Shown: positions 36,226 to 44,198 of the stretch, piece after piece
How the letters are laid out: every line of letters starts with the position of its first letter
Numbering within the stretch: the stretch's first letter is position 1
Source: Cytophagales bacterium
Lineage (GTDB): Bacteria > Bacteroidota > Bacteroidia > Cytophagales > Cyclobacteriaceae
DNA: 64,000 bases
Assembly: GCA_025359125.1 (NCBI GenBank)
Contig: JANYHI010000007.1
Coordinates: 1-64,000, forward strand
Direction: 5' to 3'
Notes under the pieces: generated by a model
The model's database searches: none
What the model was told of the DNA's origin: nothing
What the model saw: the letters and a program-made list of their open reading frames with translations, nothing else
Made by a program: the position numbers and the translations under genes

Positions 36226-36739
36226 CTACGGGCAATCGCTCTCCACCACTTCAACACCTTTGCTAAGCCAACATTCTTTGTAAATGGAGCAGTAGCAAAT
36301 TTCAAAGCGCACATCATGTATTGCAAAGGCACTATCTAATAATTTTATGTTAGCAGAATCTAAGACTTCAAACGGCCTAAAGTTTTCTCCAGCTGACATT
36401 ACCCTGCCGTTTACATAAGATGAGATAACAGCCATTTTCTTTTTCTTGTCGCCTAAAAGAAGTTTAAAAAATTCACTTAGATCTTTCGCTTCTTTGTTGT
36501 CCACATAAAAAGTTGATTTTTTTATGATCGCTGGTCTAATCCCTTTATTTGTAAACCTCCAAATAAAAGCTCTTGTAATTAGAAGTTGCCCACTCTAAAT
36601 GAGGCCACACAGAGGTATGAAGTTGAGCTTGCATGAGTCTTGTCTGATAGATATAAACAAAAAGAGTGGCTACACTAATAATGATGGCAAATAGACCGAC
36701 CATCAAGCCAGTGTCGATTTTTCTTTTTGTTTCTTCCAT
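36226..36739 (-). pseudogene. frameshifted membrane-anchored protein downstream of mutS
   Basis: The ATG at 36739 opens MEETKRKIDTGLMVGLFAII, with a transmembrane helix (about 12-32), then WPHLEWATSNYKSFYLEVYK and a TAA at 36547-36545. In the +1 frame the text continues NKGIRPAIIKKSTFYVDNKE to a stop at 36226. The joint EVY-NKGIRPAIIK is a recognisable conserved strand in this protein type. One extra A in the run 36548-36550 explains the break; repaired length is 170 residues. Function unknown. It follows mutS by 11 nt on the same strand. Confidence 0.75.
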
Positions 36740-36750
36740 ATAGATAGATA

Positions 36751-39354
36751 TTATTTTTTTAAAGTTGTCAAGATCTCATTCAACTTCAACAATGCCTCTA
36801 CAGGACTGATCGTATTAATATCAATCTTAGATAGCATCTCATGAATAGCTTTTGATTTGGGATCGATTTCAAACAAGCTCATTTGTGGCGTGGATTTAGG
36901 TAGTTCATCGAACTTATTTCTTTGCACATTTTTCTGTTTGTCTTTTTCTAAGAAATGAAGTATTTCATTAGCGCGCAAGACAACTTTATTAGGCATGCCG
37001 GCAATTTGTGCAACGTGAATACCAAAACTATGTTCGCTGCCACCCTCCTTCAACTTGCGCATGAAAATGATTTTATCGCCCAGTTCTTTTACACTTACAT
37101 TAAAATTTTTCACGCGTACAAAATCTTCTGCCAGTTGATTGAGTTCGTGATAGTGAGTTGCAAAAAGTGTTTTTGGTTTATAATCTTTATGCTGGTGCAG
37201 GTATTCTACAATGGCCCACGCAATAGAAACACCATCGTAGGTAGAAGTGCCTCTGCCGATTTCGTCCATTAAAATTAAACTGCGATCGCTCAGATTATTT
37301 AAGATGCTGGCAGTCTCCGTCATCTCTACCATAAAAGTAGATTCGCCTCTCGAGAGATTGTCGCTCGCGCCTACGCGCGTAAAAATTTTATCAACAATAC
37401 CAACTGTTGCTGCTTCTGCCGGTACAAAACTTCCCATTTGAGCCATCAAAACAATTAAAGCAGTCTGCCTAAGCAATGCAGATTTTCCTGCCATGTTGGG
37501 TCCGGTGATGATAAGAATCTGCTGCGTTTCGGTATCTAAATAAATATCGTTAGGCACATAGCTTTCGCCTACGGGCAATTGTTTTTCAATTACGGGGTGG
37601 CGGCCGCCTTTAATGGCTAGCCGGGTTGAATCACTAATTTCTGGCTTGGAATATTTATTTGCCTTGGCTGTTAATGCAAAAGACAAGAGGCAATCTAACT
37701 TAGCAATTACTCTTGCGTTTTGCTGAATTTGTGAAATATAATCGGCTGCGTGTTGAATTAATTTATTGAACAAGCGCAGCTCAATTACTGAAAGCTTCTC
37801 TTCTGCATTTAGAATTTTCTCTTCGTAAATTTTTAATTCTTCGGTAATGTAGCGCTCGGCATTTACCAATGTCTGTTTTCGAATCCAGTCCGCTGGTACT
37901 TTATCTTTGTTGGCGTTGCTTACTTCTAAATAATATCCAAAAACTTTATTATAAGAAACTTTTAATGAGTTGATGCCCGTGCGTTCTACTTCTCTCTTTT
38001 GCACCTGCAATAGATAGTCTTTTCCTGCGAAAGCGATGGTGCGTAATTCATCGAGTTCACTGTCTACCCCGGCTTTGATAATGCCACCCAGGTGAATTAG
38101 CATGGGCGCATCGTCTTTCAATTCTTTCTCTATCTTCTCTAATAGAAACTCGCAGCGATGTAGTTGATCGCCTAATTTTATCAACTCAGGTTTTTCTGGT
38201 TTTGATAATAAATCTTTGATAGGAAGAATGGCTTGCAGCGATCGTTTTAATTGCAACAACTCTCTTGGATTAATTCTTCCAACCGCTACTTTAGAAATCA
38301 ATCTTTCTAAATCGGTGATTTGATTTAGATGATCAGCTATTTTTTCAGAAAGTTCGGTATCGCTGTAGAAAAGTTCAACTACTTTCAATCGCTCTTCAAT
38401 GGCTGCGCGCGCCTTCAATGGTAAGATCATCCATTGACGTAACAATCGTGAGCCCATTGGTGTAATGCTTTGATCGAGTATTTTTAGTAGCGGAACTCCA
38501 CCTTCATTAGAAGAACTAATAATCTCCAAATTGCGGATGGTGAAACGATCAAGCCAAACATATTTTTCTTCGTCAATGCGCGAGATAGACGCAATGTGGT
38601 TGGTATCCTTGTGTTCCGTAGCTTCGAGATAATGTAGAATGGCTCCTGCGGCAATAATGGCTTCGTTCATTCCATCAATGCCAAACCCTTTGAGTGAATT
38701 GGTTTTAAATTGCTGAATGAGTTTTTCATTGGCAAAGTCAAAGGCAAAAACCCAATCGTCTAGCGCAAAAGTTGAATAGTTTTCTGAAAATTGATTTTCA
38801 AATTTATCGCGTTGTGCTTTTGAAAAAATAATTTCAGCGGGAGCAAAACTTTGAATTAATTTGTTGATATAAACTTCTGTTCCTTGCGATGCATAAAACT
38901 CTCCGGTACTGATATCTAAAAAGGAAACGCCCAACTTATTTTTTTCGATGTGAACGGAAGCCAGAAAATTATTTTGCTTTTTCTCAAGCACGTTATCGTT
39001 GTATGAAACACCTGGAGTAACAAGCTCTGTTACCCCGCGTTTTACAATGCCTTTTACAAATCGAGGATCTTCTAGTTGATCGCAGATAGCAACGCGATAC
39101 CCCGCTCTTACCAACTTAGGTAAATAATTATCTAATGCATGATGTGGAAAGCCTGCTAGTTCAATTTCTGAAGCTGAGCCATTACCTCTTTTGGTGAGAG
39201 TGATATCTAAAACCTTGCTTGCCTTAATGGCATCTTCACCAAAGGTTTCGTAAAAATCACCCACTCGAAATAGTAATAATGCGCCTGGGTATTTTACCTT
39301 GATTGCATTGTACTGTTTCATTAATGGGGTATCCATTGCGCCTGCTCCTGCCAT
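36751..39354 (-). CDS. mutS: DNA mismatch repair protein MutS
   Basis: 867 residues. N-terminal mismatch-recognition domain with LLFRVGDFYETFGEDA (the Phe-x-Glu wedge in FYE), the clamp and lever domains, then the ATPase: Walker A GPNMAGKSALLRQ, DEIGRGTSTYDGVSIAWA and LFATHYHEL. The end SPVEALLKLNEIL is the C-terminal HTH. It detects mismatches with MutL, which is not in the window. The start is uncertain: ATG 39354 (MAGAGAMDTPLM) or ATG 39336 (MDTPLM), since a -7 element lies only 6 nt before 39354. Confidence 0.96.
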   Translation of the reverse strand: MAGAGAMDTPLMKQYNAIKVKYPGALLLFRVGDFYETFGEDAIKASKVLDITLTKRGNGSASEIELAGFPHHALDNYLPKLVRAGYRVAICDQLEDPRFVKGIVKRGVTELVTPGVSYNDNVLEKKQNNFLASVHIEKNKLGVSFLDISTGEFYASQGTEVYINKLIQSFAPAEIIFSKAQRDKFENQFSENYSTFALDDWVFAFDFANEKLIQQFKTNSLKGFGIDGMNEAIIAAGAILHYLEATEHKDTNHIASISRIDEEKYVWLDRFTIRNLEIISSSNEGGVPLLKILDQSITPMGSRLLRQWMILPLKARAAIEERLKVVELFYSDTELSEKIADHLNQITDLERLISKVAVGRINPRELLQLKRSLQAILPIKDLLSKPEKPELIKLGDQLHRCEFLLEKIEKELKDDAPMLIHLGGIIKAGVDSELDELRTIAFAGKDYLLQVQKREVERTGINSLKVSYNKVFGYYLEVSNANKDKVPADWIRKQTLVNAERYITEELKIYEEKILNAEEKLSVIELRLFNKLIQHAADYISQIQQNARVIAKLDCLLSFALTAKANKYSKPEISDSTRLAIKGGRHPVIEKQLPVGESYVPNDIYLDTETQQILIITGPNMAGKSALLRQTALIVLMAQMGSFVPAEAATVGIVDKIFTRVGASDNLSRGESTFMVEMTETASILNNLSDRSLILMDEIGRGTSTYDGVSIAWAIVEYLHQHKDYKPKTLFATHYHELNQLAEDFVRVKNFNVSVKELGDKIIFMRKLKEGGSEHSFGIHVAQIAGMPNKVVLRANEILHFLEKDKQKNVQRNKFDELPKSTPQMSLFEIDPKSKAIHEMLSKIDINTISPVEALLKLNEILTTLKK

Positions 39355-39360
39355 AGGGCG

Positions 39361-39368
39361 CAAAGATA
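39361..39368 (-). promoter_or_regulatory. TAnnTTTG -7 element before mutS
   Basis: TATCTTTG on the minus strand, 6 nt before ATG 39354 and 24 nt before ATG 39336. No -33 TTTG at the expected spacing. If used, it favours either a leaderless start at 39354 or the downstream ATG. Confidence 0.42.
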
Positions 39369-39445
39369 AAGGGATTGGCGATTTTGAGCGAGATTTTATT
39401 GAAGGCTAATTAATTAGTTATTGCCACATTTTCTCTCATTCAGAT

Positions 39446-39730
39446 TTAAATCCTCTGGTGCCGTGTCATTCCGCCCATCACCAATTTCATAATTCTTATT
39501 TTTCCCCAACGTGGCACAGTGCGCAACGAGTAAACTAAAAATTTAGTGAGCGTTCCTGGTAAGACGGTCGCCTTTTTACCCAAGGCTTTGAGGATGGGAA
39601 TACCGACATCTGCGGGTTTCAGCGACATGTTCATTTTTATATTGGCTCGTTGCTCAAACCCACTCGCGACAGGGCGGCAGTGGTGGCTTTTCAAGGGGTG
39701 CGCCATATGCCGCGCACTATGCTGCCACCA
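39446..39730 (-). pseudogene. C-terminal fragment of a short-chain dehydrogenase/reductase
   Basis: Minus-strand reading ...VASGFEQRANIKMNMSLKP, then ADVGIPILKALGKK, VLPGTLTKFLVYSLR and TVPRWGKIRIMKLV. This matches the C-terminal helix and strand end of membrane-associated SDR enzymes. Upstream of it the frame breaks (the region before the glycine lacks a sensible SDR core), and no start or Rossmann motif is found. No functional protein is likely. It belongs to the decayed stretch between mutS and the LytTR gene. Confidence 0.6.
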
Positions 39731-40012
39731 AAGCATATGTACAAAATGGTATTATTTGCAAGGCATGCATGCCAATGAAATGTGCAATGCGAGGATCTCT
39801 ATGTGTTAGACTCCAGTTTAATATTGGTAATCCTCTGCCTCCGTCAGACGCACCAATTCTGTGTGCCATGTTCGACCCCATCACAATGCCTTCTAAAGAA
39901 AAATTACAAAAAGAATAATACCTATGAGAATGCCCCCATAAGTATGCATTCGACAACTCGCGAAAGTCATGAGTAAAGAACAAAATGCCAACAGCAGCTA
40001 TGCAGTAGTGTT
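39717..40012 (-). pseudogene. frameshifted fragment of a multi-pass membrane protein
   Basis: Reading in one frame gives IAAVGILFFTHDFRELSNAY, then the hydrophobic stretch ILIGIILFVIF appears only in another frame, and the first frame resumes with LEGIVMGSNMAHRIGASDGG, GLPILNWSLTHRDPRIAHF and IGMHALQIIPFCTYAL. The GASDGGRGLPILNWS and RIAHFIGMHALQ blocks recur in a membrane-protein family of Bacteroidota. At least two frameshifts. The 3' part runs into the SDR fragment without a stop of its own frame. Confidence 0.65.
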
Positions 40013-40071
40013 TGCATTTCTTTTTTACTAATGGTAATCATTTGGTTGATAGCTGCCTGTAGTTGTTCCAT
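39967..40071 (-). pseudogene. N-terminal fragment, possibly of a Crp/Fnr-type regulator
   Basis: 34 codons from ATG 40071: MEQLQAAINQMITISKKEMQ then TLLHSC, overlapping the membrane-protein fragment in another frame and ending at TGA. The helix ITISKKEMQTLL resembles the opening helix of cyclic-nucleotide-binding regulators in this phylum, but there is no cNMP domain. Weak evidence; it may simply be a chance ORF. Confidence 0.25.
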
Positions 40072-40175
40072 AATGCCTTTTGGTTCTTGGCAATAACAAA
40101 GAAAGTTGGTTCTCTGTTTTTATGTTCTCATTTTACCCCAAAACTTACCTTTTCACCACTCAAAAATTTATTTTC

Positions 40176-40205
40176 TTGTAACCTACAACCAGATTTCTAA
40201 GTTTG
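40176..40205 (+). promoter_or_regulatory. promoter of the LytTR gene
   Basis: TTG at 40176-40178 and TAAGTTTG at 40198-40205, spacer exactly 19 nt: a near-perfect Bacteroidota promoter. The ATG follows 6 nt after the -7 element, so the message would be leaderless or nearly so. Confidence 0.6.
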
Positions 40206-40211
40206 TGGTAT

Positions 40212-41162
40212 ATGGAGCAAGCAGTAAAGTCCAGCCAGATATCCGCATCTATAGATGAGACTGAAAAAAGCAGGTTTTTAACCTGGATAAATGAGCCTTT
40301 TCCCTTCTATTTAAATGATGACAAAAAGAATTTTGCGTTAACATTTGCAATCAGCTCTTTTGTAACGCTGTTTCTTTTTCTGTTTAAAACAGAAACGGAA
40401 CTTGTTTTTGCAAATGAATTAGAATGGGTTCACGGCCTGATCACATTTGGAGTATTATTATTTAACGTATTAATTCTTCCTAAAATTTTTCCTGTTTGGA
40501 TGGATCCAGTTTCTTGGACTGTTAAGAAATATGCACTCCACAATATTTTGCACTTAATTCTGATTTGTATTATAGCTACGATATTAGAAAAGCTCTTTTT
40601 CTGTCCGTACGATATGGGATGGAGTGTAGTGGCTAAGCGTACAATTGGGCAGGTGGCAATCAAGGGAGTAATTCCAATTACGCTTACAACTATGTTTCTT
40701 CGTGCCCGCATGCTACAAGAAAATTTGAGGGAAGCAATTAAAACCAATCAAGAGCTTCAAAAAATTCAAACCTTAAAAAAGGATTAGCCAAAATCTTCAA
40801 ATAAGATTACTCTATATTCTGATACCAGTGAGAGCCTCAGCTTCAATATGCCAGACTTGCTATTTATTGAGGCAGACGATAATTATTCTACAGTGATGTG
40901 GAAAGAAGCAGGCGAAATACAAAAGAAACTCCTTCGCGTAAATCTAAAAAATCTTGAATCTCAGCTGGATAATTCTTTCACGCTAAGATGCCACCGCTCT
41001 TATATAGTAAATGTAAATGCTATTAGTGCCATTACAGGAAACACCAATGGGTACAAGTTAAAAATTAACGACTCGGATTTTTCGATACCGGTCTCGCGCC
41101 CCAAGGGTAAAGAGGTAATGGAAAAAATTAGTCAACTCAGAAACATAATGGAATTGAGCTAA
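40212..41162 (+). pseudogene. LytTR-type membrane regulator gene with an in-frame TAG
   Basis: ATG 40212 opens a protein with four membrane helices (for example FALTFAISSFVTLFLFLF and GLITFGVLLFNVLILP) up to TNQELQKIQTLKKD, where TAG (40785-40787) stops it. The same frame continues without a shift: SDTSESLSFNMPDLLFIEAD, the LytTR DNA-binding domain (LRCHRSYIVNVNAISAI, ISQLRNIMEL), to the stop at 41160-41162. One Gln or Lys codon to TAG would account for it. Repaired length is 316 residues. Without the change the regulator would sense at the membrane and bind DNA; as it stands the truncated anchor lacks DNA binding. The ATG at 40848 could restart translation of the domain. Confidence 0.75.
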
Positions 41163-41303
41163 TCTGTTTGCCCCTAGACCTAGACATTTCACCCCAGTTA
41201 CTTTCCGTTTACATCAAAACGATGTTTGGTTGCCCCAAACCCATAAAATAATAAGCTAATGGGATGTTGATTTCGTTTCTCACTGAAACAAAACAAACAT
41301 ACC

Positions 41304-41702
41304 ATGAAAACTCTTTTTACACTCTCATTTCTTTTTTTAGTTGCAACCAGTTTTGGGCAGACGACTGAATTGCCGCGCACAGAATTTAATATCAATCTCT
41401 CGGAAAGCAGTTTATCCATTAAGCCGGGAGAAACAAAACAAGTAACGGTTTCTATTGTCCGATCAAAATATTATGCAAAGGAAAAAGCGAAGCTTGGATT
41501 TTCAAGTTCACTTCCAAAAGGAATTACGGCAACTTACGAACCGAATGAAGGAAATTTTGAAAGTTCAGTGGTAACAATTGTAGCGGCCGCAGATGTTATT
41601 GGCGGGGTGTATCAAATTGCGCCAAGTGCTACATTAAACACAAAAAGAAAAGGAACGCTTTTGAAGTTGACGGTAAGCAACGATCAGGTTGCTGCGAAGT
41701 AA
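41304..41702 (+). CDS. exported Ig-like / NEW-type beta-sandwich protein
   Basis: 132 residues with a signal peptide ending in FGQ. The mature part reads SSLSIKPGETKQVTVSIVRS, then KEKAKLGFSSSLPKGITATYEP and VTIVAAADVIGGVYQIAPSA. This is the pattern of small immunoglobulin-like domains (PGE...VTVS and LPKGITA...) that resemble bacterial Ig or alpha-galactosidase NEW domains. It may be a free periplasmic or surface domain. It lies downstream of the LytTR gene but no regulation is visible. Confidence 0.65.
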   Translation: MKTLFTLSFLFLVATSFGQTTELPRTEFNINLSESSLSIKPGETKQVTVSIVRSKYYAKEKAKLGFSSSLPKGITATYEPNEGNFESSVVTIVAAADVIGGVYQIAPSATLNTKRKGTLLKLTVSNDQVAAK

Positions 41703-41750
41703 TCAATTGAAAAATTACTACATGTTTGGGCTCAACTTCTGCGCAGGTAG

Positions 41751-42032
41751 TTAAGCTTTATAAAAATGCAGAAATACCATTATCCCAATCAAGCCTAACA
41801 AAATACTCAAATGCACGATCAACCAAATCTGTTGGTAGGCGGGTCGTTTGTTCCACATAATTTTTTGATCAAACGGATCGAAGATGAGTGCAACGCCTAA
41901 ATTCGACATCGCCTCTGCAATTCTGTGTGTAGCTAAAAAGTAAACAGCTAAAGCAGTGAAGGTTCCATACAGTATGCGATTGAAAAGAACAGTCCGGTCT
42001 TTCGGGCGAGCGGTTTCGTTGGTGGTGGTCAT
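41751..42032 (-). CDS. small multi-pass membrane protein, unknown
   Basis: 93 residues with two hydrophobic helices (about 25-45 and 68-90) separated by the motif IFDPFDQKIMWNKRPAYQQIW. It overlaps the upstream 75-residue gene by 4 nt (ATGA), so the two are translationally coupled. I do not recognise a characterised family; similar tiny membrane pairs occur in Bacteroidota genomes next to sigma factors. Confidence 0.6.
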   Translation of the reverse strand: MTTTNETARPKDRTVLFNRILYGTFTALAVYFLATHRIAEAMSNLGVALIFDPFDQKIMWNKRPAYQQIWLIVHLSILLGLIGIMVFLHFYKA

Positions 42033-42256
42033 GCGTTGAATATTTTAGTTTTCGTACAAAATTTTCTTTTTGAATCATCGCTGCCGGAAATAAATACGGC
42101 TATCAATGAGCAAAATATGGCAACTATACTGGCGATCTCTGCTGCTTCAGTATCATGGTAAATTGCAATTGCTAATGCACCCAAGGTGGCAAATCCGCCC
42201 GCAATCCCAATTACCACTGCGTAAAGACCTTTGATTGATTTTTTTGTAGGCTTCAT
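42029..42256 (-). CDS. small two-helix membrane protein, unknown
   Basis: 75 residues with two helices: LYAVVIGIAGGFATLGALAI and IASIVAIFCSLIAVFIS. The tail DSKRKFCTKTKIFNA is basic. It is the first gene of a coupled pair with the 93-residue protein. No characterised function. It is divergent from the sigma-factor gene, 188 nt apart. Confidence 0.6.
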   Translation of the reverse strand: MKPTKKSIKGLYAVVIGIAGGFATLGALAIAIYHDTEAAEIASIVAIFCSLIAVFISGSDDSKRKFCTKTKIFNA

Positions 42257-42444
42257 AGTTTTAATTTTAACGGTTAGTAGGTCAACAACCTTTAGAATTA
42301 CAGATCAATTCAAATCTTTTAAGGGCAGTAATAATTCAAGTCGTATTGATACTAACTACCAAAATGAAGGCAATCGCGCAGGCAAAGAGAGTATGGAGGC
42401 AAATAACATTTTAACTCAGTAAGGGTTAATGGTGAAACATCTAC

Positions 42445-42921
42445 ATGTCTTCTGAACGAGAATTTACGAACCAGATTGAAAGCTGCCGGGGGATTATCTT
42501 CAAGGTGATTCGTCTTTACGTGAATGATGAGGAAGATGAGAAAGACCTGTTTCAGGAAATACTTTTTCAGGCGTGGAAATCTTTTCCGCGATTTGATGGT
42601 CGGTCAAAGTTTTCTACCTGGCTTTATCGCGTTAGTTTGAACACGGTTCTTACGTTCAAGCGAAGACCCGCTAAAGTTATGACGCATGAAAATTTTGAGT
42701 CGCTGCCAGTTGCGGCCGAAAAAGGAAACACCGAAGAAACGGAAGCGCTTTACCTGGCCATACGCGAGTTGAATGAAATTGACAGGATGATTGTATCCTT
42801 GCATTTAGATGGATATGAGAACGAAGAGATTGCAAAAATTTCAGGGTTAACTAAAAACAATGTTGCTGTGAAGTTGCATCGGATCAAAGAGACATTGACA
42901 AATAAACTTAAAGATTTGTAA
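42445..42921 (+). CDS. RNA polymerase ECF-type sigma factor
   Basis: 158 residues. Region 2 contains DLFQEILFQAWKSFPRFDGR (core binding and -10 recognition) and KFSTWLYRVSLNTVLTFKRR; region 4 is LHLDGYENEEIAKISGLTKNNVAVKLHRIK, a helix-turn-helix for the -35 element. A linker rich in Glu/Ala joins them. It should direct transcription of a small regulon, probably including the next gene. No classical FecR anti-sigma factor is encoded nearby. Confidence 0.92.
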   Translation: MSSEREFTNQIESCRGIIFKVIRLYVNDEEDEKDLFQEILFQAWKSFPRFDGRSKFSTWLYRVSLNTVLTFKRRPAKVMTHENFESLPVAAEKGNTEETEALYLAIRELNEIDRMIVSLHLDGYENEEIAKISGLTKNNVAVKLHRIKETLTNKLKDL

Positions 42922-42923
42922 TC

Positions 42924-43526
42924 ATGGACTTACAGGAAGTCTGGAAAAAATTAGAACACGATAAGCTTGAGAAACCAGTACTGGGGGCGATAGAAATCCG
43001 TAAGAAATCAAAACACCCTGTGCAGAAGCTGAAACGAAATTATTTATATACAACAGGGTTTTCCGTGCTTTTTCTGATTGGGTTCATCATTCTGTTTTTC
43101 CTATTCGATGAATGGTTGGTAAAGGGAGGTTTGATCTTGGTAATTCTCAGCTACATTTTCTATCTCATCACTAACTTTTCCATGTACCGAAAAATACAAG
43201 TCGCCCTTCCGGTAGATGGAAACCTGAAGGCAGCGCTGCAACACACACACGATTTTATTACTGATAACATTCGATTTCAAAAACTCACTTCCATTTTCAT
43301 TTACCCTATTGCCGGTGTATCGGGTTTCATGATGGGGGGCGCCATCGGCAGCGGCAACATTACTAAGATGATGCAGAATAAATACGTGCTTATATCCATG
43401 CTCGTCACCATTGCCATTTTAACCCCCCTTAGCCATTGGCTTGCCTCATGGATGTACAAAATCTCTTATGGCAAGTGCTTGACAGAACTGAAGGAACGTA
43501 TTGCTGAATTAGAAAACCCTGCCTGA
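42924..43526 (+). CDS. membrane protein cotranscribed with the ECF sigma factor
   Basis: 200 residues starting 2 nt after the sigma stop. A charged cytoplasmic N-terminus (1-36) precedes two helices (about 40-80), a linker, then two more helices (about 125-170), and the charged tail ends LKERIAELENPA. The N-terminal segment, with a Lys/Glu-rich amphipathic helix, could hold the sigma factor, as in non-FecR anti-sigma proteins. That role is inference from gene order; no zinc motif or other anti-sigma signature is seen. Confidence 0.7.
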   Translation: MDLQEVWKKLEHDKLEKPVLGAIEIRKKSKHPVQKLKRNYLYTTGFSVLFLIGFIILFFLFDEWLVKGGLILVILSYIFYLITNFSMYRKIQVALPVDGNLKAALQHTHDFITDNIRFQKLTSIFIYPIAGVSGFMMGGAIGSGNITKMMQNKYVLISMLVTIAILTPLSHWLASWMYKISYGKCLTELKERIAELENPA

Positions 43527-43592
43527 GCGGTTCAAATAGTATTACCGTATTTTTTCTAGTTACTTTGAATTGCAAATTTTTGTTGTTGCCGG

Positions 43593-44144
43593 ATGAAGAA
43601 ATTAAAACTAGAAGAGCTTGGCCGTGTATCGGTTGATGAATTTAAAGATGCTCTTAAAATTCCTGTCACAATATTGTTAGATAGTGTACGAAGCCTTCAC
43701 AATGTTGGTTCTGCGTTTCGTACTGCCGATGCTTTTTCTATAGAAAAAATTATCCTTACGGGAATCACAGGCACACCGCCTCATCGCGAAATTCAAAAAA
43801 CGGCTTTGGGCGCAACAGAGTCTGTTACATGGGAATATGTAGAACATATAAAAGAGGCGATTCAAAAATTAAAAGAAGCAGGTTATATAATTGTATTAAT
43901 AGAACAAACAACAGAAAGCATTGCGCTCCATAATTTTTCGATCGATAAGACTAAAAAGTATTGTTTGGTTTTTGGAAATGAAGTACACGGAGTAAGCGAT
44001 GAAGCAATTGCGCTTGGCGATGTAGCTTTGGAGATTCCGCAAAGCGGCACCAAACATTCGCTCAATATTTCTGTGTGCGTAGGAATTGTAGTGTGGGAAA
44101 TGACTAAACAATTTTCGCAATTTGAAAATTGGAAGCTTGCTTAA
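43593..44144 (+). CDS. TrmH (SpoU) family RNA 2'-O-ribose methyltransferase
   Basis: 183 residues. SPOUT trefoil-knot fold: motif 1 LDSVRSLHNVGSAFRTADAF with the catalytic Arg, motif 2 LVFGNEVHGVSDEAI and motif 3 IPQSGTKHSLNISVCVGI, which knots around SAM. It is close to the TrmH/YfiF length, without the extra N-terminal RNA-binding domain of RlmB. It methylates a tRNA or rRNA ribose; the exact site cannot be read from sequence. Confidence 0.9.
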   Translation: MKKLKLEELGRVSVDEFKDALKIPVTILLDSVRSLHNVGSAFRTADAFSIEKIILTGITGTPPHREIQKTALGATESVTWEYVEHIKEAIQKLKEAGYIIVLIEQTTESIALHNFSIDKTKKYCLVFGNEVHGVSDEAIALGDVALEIPQSGTKHSLNISVCVGIVVWEMTKQFSQFENWKLA

Positions 44145-44198
44145 TTTGAAAGTTAGTGTAGCTATTCAACCACGATTCATTATTTTTAAAATTAACCT

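Noticed and set aside
42231-42422. 63-residue plus-strand ORF before the sigma factor
   Set aside because: It overlaps the start of the 75-residue membrane gene on the other strand, has no recognisable domain, and its start contains most of that gene's start region.
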